From contig CM074865.1 of NCBI GenBank assembly GCA_037501455.1, positions 39,352,501 through 39,416,500 of the forward strand: a stretch of DNA of 64,000 nucleotides. The letters are read 5' to 3'. The stretch is from Lantana camara (taxonomy: Eukaryota > Streptophyta > Magnoliopsida > Lamiales > Verbenaceae). Shown piece by piece: positions 58,167-64,000 of this stretch. Positions within the stretch are counted from its first letter, which is position 1; each line of letters opens with the position of its first letter. The position numbers and the translations under genes were made by a program. The notes beneath the pieces are model-generated. The model was not told where the DNA came from and ran no database searches. It saw nothing but the letters and a program-made list of their open reading frames with translations.

Positions 58167-58553
58167 TGTAACAGTACAGGACCGACCCAGTATGCAGATA
58201 TTGTCCGCTTTGCACGCCCTTAATCGAAACGGCCTCACGGATTTGTTCCTCCCAATGGGTTGGGCCACTGGGAAAACGCGTCTGCAAGGAAAGGTTTCCA
58301 TCCCCCCCTTATAAGGAGGACTTCGTTCTCCTTCCCAACCGATGTGGGATGGGCGCACATCCACCCCCCCTAAGAGGAGCTCAGCATCCTCGCTGAGGAC
58401 CTGACACATCAGCTTCCTGGCACCGGCTCTGATACCATTTGTAACAGTACAGGACCGACCCAGTATGCAGATATTGTCCGCTTTGCACGCCCTTAATCGA
58501 AACGGCCTCACGGATTTGTTCCTCCCAATGGGTTGGGCCACTGGGAAAACGCG
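58167..58553 (-). mobile_element. TRIM retrotransposon (right LTR truncated)
   Basis: LTR copies lie at 58167-58359 (193 bp) and 58440-58553 (cut by G). Shared bases are identical. The internal part, only 80 bases, has a primer site in minus orientation (GGCTCTGATACCA, 58425-58437) and a CCCCCCC run next to the other LTR as polypurine complement. The LTR carries CCCTTATAAGG and AACCGATGTGGGAT, matching a TRIM family widespread in plants. It has no coding capacity; proteins come from other elements. Confidence 0.88.
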
Positions 58554-59300
58554 TGTAGCACCCTAGACCCCAAGGCGCCACATCCCCCGCACTATAGCCT
58601 CGATCCACGTATGAAATGGACAGTTCATACATAAACCAAGACCACAGCGAACGGGTGACAACAAAAACGACGCTCTAGGCGGGACACTCTCCCCAACATA
58701 AACAACAAAAACAACAACAACAACATGAATAGAAAAGCGGAAGCAGTAAATTCAATCATACGTATAGGTACCATATTTATTTCATAGATACATATAGGTA
58801 CCAAATCTTACTATCAATACATTATCATCTCTCAATTATATACATATCTCAGTATTCAAAATATACTAATCAAGACATGACATGATAACTAGCAAAAGTA
58901 TGTACATGAAAGGTACAAGCTAGGCTCGTGACGATGCAAGACTCGACCAACTCCCGCCTAGTACGACCACGCTCAAAATGTACCTGAAAAGTGGAGTATC
59001 AGTCTACCGAAGACTGAGTGAGGGGCAATAAAATACAGCACACATCACATGCAAGTTGTAGCCTCGAGTAAAGACTTTAGAAAACAATAATTATATAGTT
59101 CAAGAAATCTTATCTTTTGCCCGAGATTACAACTATCCGTTTTAACACGTTTAGTCAATCATGCTTGTCAATATCATGAACATGTGGCCCCGGCGAGCAA
59201 GGGCAATCTCCAACCGAACTCCCAATCGTGAACAATACGTGATCATGCTTGCTTGATTGGTAAATAAGTGATCATGCAATATATTTTAGTGCTCACATAG

Positions 59301-59305
59301 ACAAT
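59301..59305. other. target site duplication of solo LTR H (ACAAT)
   Basis: ACAAT precedes H and is repeated at 61260-61264, so H is bounded by a true target duplication. Confidence 0.93.
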
Positions 59306-61259
59306 TGTTGGAAAACACGAATCAGAAAGCAGCGGAATTTAAAAATTTTTCCCAACAAAAGGACCTTGAACTCGCAATCGTGTAACCAAATTCGTAGGGA
59401 TAGAAAACTTACTTTTCTTTTTGTTCTTTCTTGAAGCGTTTCAAGCCACCCAAGAACGCTCTTCTCGCGGCTTGATCCCCTCTCCTTGGTAAAGCTCGAA
59501 TCTTCAAACTTCTAACTTGAAGCCTCTAGAGAAAGTCCACCAACTTGATCACAATCTAACTAGTAAGGATGCTAGTTCTCTAGTTAGTGTTTAGGCTTAA
59601 CCTAGGGTTTAATTTAATCTTGGAGAAAGGAAGGTGTTCAACACATGAACCAAGAATTGTCAATTAGCTCTAAAGGGGAGCATGAGCTCCCCTATATATA
59701 GGAAAGGGGAGGGGCGGCCGAACCTTGTCCTTTTTGGACAAGGATTTGGTTCCTCTCTCTCCTATTACTTGATCATCAAGTATTTTCCAACTTTGACTTT
59801 GAATTCTAGTTCTAGTCAACTTTTAAGAGAGCTTAAAAATATCCAAACTATTTTTGGATAATTTTATACTTTATTTATTATAAAATAAATAACTTATTTT
59901 ATCTAATTAATTAATTCATAATTAATTAACTAGATTATTTTCTCCAAAATTAGACTTTCCTTTTAATTCAAAATTAAACCAAAGTCTATTAAATAATTAA
60001 CTAATTAATTATTTAATATATATAATATATATATATATATACACACGTGTGTGACACGTGTCACAGTGACACGTGTCACTCACGTGAGCCACACGTGTGA
60101 ATTCACACGTGTGGAACCCTCTTGGCCCGATTAACTCGTTTAATCAATTTCAAGCCTCAACTCATGTAACCAAGTTGTTGTGTGTGACCCTCTAGGTTCT
60201 CAATTCAATTAGCAGTGACCCTAATTAATTAATTCACTAATTAATTAATCAGTCCACAGATTAAACGACCATAGTCTAGCAACAGGTGTTTAACCCCTAG
60301 CTGAATTGGAATGTTCAGATTCGACAGAACCTTTAAGTCATTGATTCATGTGAGATACAATCCTCCTACTTACTATCTCTCAACCAAGATCTAGGGCAAG
60401 GGAATAATCAGAACCCTAATAATCTGGTCTTAAAGCTAAGTGCATTTCATATCCATTTGATCTCAATCCAAGAAACCCTTTTCTTGATGTCTTGATCTAC
60501 TGCCTTGGCCAAGGACTCCATATGGCATATGAATGACTTACACAATAAGAGATCACCTTGCATATGCAAGTGTAGGTCCTTTCTTGATTCTCATTCACTT
60601 TCATGAATCACTTGTGCAGCCCCAGCATAAGCCTTGAATCAGTTGTCTAAGGCGACACCCTTTAAAGCTTATACCAAAGACTACAGAGTTAACTCATAAA
60701 GTAACATGGAACCTCAAGTCTAAGGATCAATTAATCACATCAATGACTCGCGAGATATTTCCTAATCTGGAAGTTTCCATTTCCTGAAATAGAAACTTCC
60801 TTTCCCATTTAGGAATGTTCTCACACGGGGCACCTCAGTGAACTTACTTATTAAAGTAAGCACCCTCATGTATCACGCACGTATCAACTATACACTTTGC
60901 ACCTCCATGAAACAAGGTGGTCCTTCTTAAGGGCGTGATCCCACAAGCAAGCCTTAGAGGAGTCAGGTTGACACTCCCACTGTCTGTAGGACTCATCGGC
61001 TTGGAGTATTTTACTAATCATGACTCATGTGATATAGGGCTCGTTTCATGAACCATTTCACCTAAATGGTAGAGTCCTAAAGTCATCAGGATTAGGGGAG
61101 TTCTCATACATGCACAGCTAAAGTAAACGCATACCAAACAAGAGCATATAAAGAAGTGTTGCCTCAATTCGTTATTTTATTCAAAGATTGTCTGTGATTA
61201 CAATAAGGAAAAGCACAAAGCGGATATACAATCGGCTTTCTAGGGCACTATTCCTAACA
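59306..61259 (-). repeat. solo LTR H, same copia family as K
   Basis: A single LTR of 1954 bp lies between ACAAT duplications, so the interior and second LTR were lost by LTR-LTR recombination. It lacks the 327-bp block of K and has six CACGTG cores at about 60044-60112. TATA and GGGGAGC palindrome are conserved (near 59678-59700). Confidence 0.93.
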
Positions 61260-61349
61260 ACAATTTCATACTTGAAAACATGCAATAACCCGAGGATAAC
61301 CCGACATGCCGGATTAATCCCCAGTCTCCTTCTTGAAAACATGCAATAA

Positions 61350-62431
61350 GCTTGAGTCCATATTCATGGACACTTGAACCTTCCCTCATTCTCAAGTGGA
61401 ATAATTCCTTTGAAGTGTTATACCTTGTAACACGTTCATGAGGGCGGTAAAGTTGCTCTAAGTGGTCGTAAATCTCCCAAGCAAATTCCATGGCCTCATG
61501 TTGTCTTTGCAAGTCCGGAGACATGTTAGCCAACATAAGGCAACGGGCTTGGAGATTATCATCCTTCCACTTCTGAATCGCATCCCGCTCGGCCCGAGTG
61601 GGAGCCTCCCCTTCAGGAGTGGGCTCCCCTTCGAAGAGAACATAAGTTCTCTTCTCAGAATCTAAAATGATTTTTAGATTCCTCAGCCAATCAGAATAGT
61701 TGGGACCAGTCAACTTGTTTGACTCGAGGATCGATACAAGAGGGTTTTTGGTTGCCATTTCAAAACACGTAGAGAATCACAGAATCTACGACCTAAATGG
61801 TAAAACAGAGAACTAGTGAGCATGCTGAATTATAACGATATACAAAAGATAAGGTCTTTAATCTAATGTAGCTCCCACTGTTTTTCAAAGATCTATAATT
61901 CCCAAAGATCTAAGAGGAACACGTTTCCCAATGGGTACTAAGATCCTAGGCATTTTACCTCGAACCCACGACTCGCGGACATTCTAAGTAAGAACCCTAG
62001 GTAGGTACAACTTACCAATTCTAACACCTTTAGAACTCTTAGTAATTGTTTTTGCATCACCTATCTTTCAATATGGACCCACGACTCGTGCGACATCCAT
62101 ATTTACTTAGGCGTTAAGCTAGACCCATCAATCATAAGATCATGACCAAAACTTAGTTTGAACGACCCACGACTCGCGGACATCGCCCTTGCTAAAATTG
62201 ACCACGAAATATTGATCATTTAAAATGATTAATCAGGTAACTAAGAACTAATAAGCTCCACTAGCTATCCCACGACTCGCGGACAATAACTAGCTTTACT
62301 TACTAAACTTAAAACCTATTGATGGAATGCTAGGAATTTAATTCAAAACTTGCATCTCGAATTAAACACCTATTTGTTCGAAATTAGCTTAATATTTAAT
62401 GGGAATTTTCGAATCAACCGGAGAGTTGTCC
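61350..62431 (-). mobile_element. LTR-less copia leader and gag fragment inside LTR G
   Basis: This block is collinear with K 15760-16700 but has no LTR on either side and no pol. On the left is an 18-base copy of nearby G sequence (CTTGAAAACATGCAATAA at 61332-61349, also at 61271-61288). On the right, similarity to K ends at about GAGAGTTGTCCGG. It carries four copies of the CCCACGACTCG motif (61965, 62078, 62166, 62269). Confidence 0.75.
61354..61758 (-). pseudogene. copia gag N-terminal fragment
   Basis: The start at 61758 gives MATKNPLVSILESNKLTGPN, then YSDWLRNLKIILDSEKRTYV, a common plant copia gag opening. W in YSDW, ARCLMLANMSPDLQ, AWEIYDHLEQLY and SVHEYGLK are recognisable. The open frame continues to 61240, but residues after about HEYGLK come from G sequence. 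It is thus the first 130 or so residues of a capsid domain, uninterrupted, without the zinc knuckle. Confidence 0.8.
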
Positions 62432-62790
62432 GGGTGATAGCGAGTTTGCAAGGCTCGACTATCCACGACATGGTGTGTGTAGAGGGCATGACCCTCTAGA
62501 CACGGAACTCCTTCCACCACTAATCTCCTAGTGGCTTCGGGGGTGATCCCAACAATGTGAGGATAATTCAGGAGTTACCCGTCAGCCCTTGCTTTCCCGG
62601 TTGGCTCAAGAATTACCCTCGGGCCCACGTGCAATCATGTACTCGCCAAACTTGCTCGAAAACCATGACAATCAATACTTTCATGCTTGAAAGATTCATT
62701 ACTTTGAAAACGTTTATAAATATAATATGTTTTGGCCGAAAACTCACACATAAGGGTTGTAGGGTTTATTTTACCAAAACCAAACCTCAC

Positions 62791-62855
62791 CTTTCTTGCA
62801 AAATAAAATAAAGAAGCGTTCTAAGGAGCTTGCTCCCCGTCCACGCCCTCGTGAC
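62791..62855 (-). other. exon-like module 2 of LTR G
   Basis: A 65-nt segment lies between acceptor TTTGCACAG and donor AAGAAAG-GTGAGG. It starts GTCACGAGGG like D but has diverged in the second half, while length and borders are kept. Confidence 0.55.
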
Positions 62856-63079
62856 CTGTGCAAATACGACGTACATTCATGAGAAATGACCTAAAATGAC
62901 CAAAATAGGACGAACGGCGAAAACATGTCGAGACGATCACGAAAATGCAATGTGGGATTATAACTTTTCGTTTCACATCATATTAACACATATTATAGCA
63001 ATTCGGGGTCAAAGAAGTCGTTGGATCGAGGGGTCAAAATCGTAATTTTATGCAGTGAATTTTGTTCTGTCAGCCCCTT

Positions 63080-63307
63080 GGGAACGGCCGTTCCAGGTTT
63101 CCTTTGTAACTGGGAACGGTCGTTCCCGTTGCCCAGAAAAGCGCGGCAACGTTTTTCCATTTTAAAAGCGCGCCTTAGCCGGGAACGGCCCTTCCGGCTC
63201 CAAGGCCAAAATGGGAACGGCCGTTCCCATAGTCGGCCGCGCATATTTTGAAAAGAGATGGGAACGCCCGTTCCCACCAAGCCTTGAGGCTGGGAACGGT
63301 CGTTCCC
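63080..63307. repeat. GGGAACGGCCGTTCCC palindrome array in G
   Basis: At least six copies or variants such as GGGAACGGTCGTTCCC and GGGAACGCCCGTTCCC occur. Spacers differ from those in D, but the repeat core and place in the LTR are the same. Confidence 0.88.
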
Positions 63308-64000
63308 AGCTTCTGCAAATATGAAGAACAGGGCAAAACAGAGCAGAAGCTACGGCAAAAACACAAAGCAACAACAAATCCCATTTTTGATCCCCAAGAG
63401 CTATAATTTATGAAAGTATGATGCATACACATTCAAGAAGTGATAATATAACACTTAGACACTTAAACCATAAAATATCACCAAGAATTCATGATTTCAA
63501 GTGATGATCAAACTTGATCATCCTTGCCAAACTTTCAAGATTCCAAGCTAGAAATCATGCAATAATTCATGAAATAATCACTTGATCATGCTTCCATGTC
63601 CAATCAATCCATCTAGCAAATACTACTCAAACCCTAAGCATGTCAAATATGATCAAGAATCATGAATTTATCCAAACCAACCTTTGTAAGCTAGGAAATG
63701 AAGAATATGAATGAAGGTGATGATCAAGTTGCCAAAACTTGGATGATTTCTTGAGATCTTGATGATTGATTGGAAAAACTTCTTCCTTTTCTATTCTTCT
63801 TGATACCGAGAATGAGAGCAAATATGTTTGGCAAAGTTTGGATGAAATGAGCTCATGGAAGCTCATGGAAATGAATATACCGTGATTCATCCCTTGGAAA
63901 TGTGTGAAATTGCTCAAATTGCCAATAAATCCTTGAAGACTTTAAGTTATGCAATTAGGTATGCAACAATTTAAAATATGCTCAATCAAGTCCCTAAAAG

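Larger units (their letters stand above)
58554..64000 (-). mobile_element. element G: LTR of a D-related gypsy element, runs off the window
   Basis: It starts TGTAGCACCCTAGACC inside the second TRIM LTR. Pieces are 58554-59305, 61265-61349 and 62432-64000, separated by solo LTR H and a copia fragment. Module order matches the D LTR: arms near 58675 and 58952, hairpin, GGCCCCGGCGAGCAAGGGC block, GGGCCCACG block, exon-like module 62791-62855, palindrome array 63080-63307, and a donor-like TTACAAAG-GTTGG near 63683. No interior is reached. Confidence 0.8.

Noticed and set aside
58167..58553. Cassandra-type TRIM with 5S rRNA promoter
   Set aside because: I see no 5S rRNA-like internal control region in the LTR; it fits another TRIM family with TTATAAGG and CCGATGTGGGAT.

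Overview
The window is plant nuclear DNA, most likely from a eudicot (inference), and consists almost entirely of transposable elements. Supporting signs are long LTRs opening TGTAAC(G/A)CCCC, primer sites TGGTATCAGAGC matching the 3' end of plant initiator tRNA-Met, a Ty1/copia family with TGTTAGGAATAGTGCCCTAG ends, a CACTA DNA transposon, a plant TRIM element, and captured exons of a COP1-interacting-protein-7 (CIP7)-like plant gene. I see no intact host gene, tRNA, rRNA or CRISPR array. I name the elements A to H and K. They are not database names.

Layout. Element C (gypsy-like, noncoding interior) covers 1 to 51633; its 5' LTR is cut by the window start. Element B (2121-44127, target duplication TATGT) lies in the 5' LTR of C. 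Element A (5358-26946, target duplication CCAAC), a Ty3/gypsy copy with a recognisable but broken gag-pol, lies in the 5' LTR of B. Element D (28525-37258, minus strand, target duplication CTAAG), which has gag but no pol, lies in the interior of B. Copia element K (10470-20629, minus strand, target duplication CTTGG) splits the reverse transcriptase region of A. The order of insertion is therefore C, then B, then A and D, then K. To the right are a minus-strand gypsy remnant E with gag and chromodomain pieces (51634-53061), a partial LTR F (53062-54781), a CACTA element carrying CIP7-like exons (54782 to about 58166), a TRIM (58167-58553), and LTR G, which runs off the window (58554-64000). 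G contains a solo copia LTR H and an LTR-less piece of copia gag plus leader.

How the parts work together. Only A (gag-pol), K (decayed copia gag-pol), D and E (gag pieces) hold recognisable retroelement protein sequence, and none is intact. B and C resemble LARDs, and D resembles a gag-only (TR-GAG-like) element. By eye, the LTR pairs of A, D and K differ at only about 1%, 0.5% and 0.3% of positions. These elements therefore moved recently even though their coding regions are broken, which implies enzymes supplied in trans.

The most interesting signal is shared, structured, mostly noncoding architecture in divergent gypsy families. It includes (1) exon-like modules of 65-73 nt with canonical splice signals inside the LTRs; (2) a GT-AG intron-like segment of about 185 nt in the interior of B, C and D; (3) tandem stem-loops with a constant CGGGG loop and covarying stems upstream of the 3' LTR in B, C, D and E; (4) a conserved LTR hairpin and a long-range complementary pair near the LTR 3' end; and (5) arrays of family-specific palindromes inside the first LTR intron. 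These look like cis-acting RNA elements kept by parasites that have lost their genes. All functional statements about them are inference from sequence read by eye.
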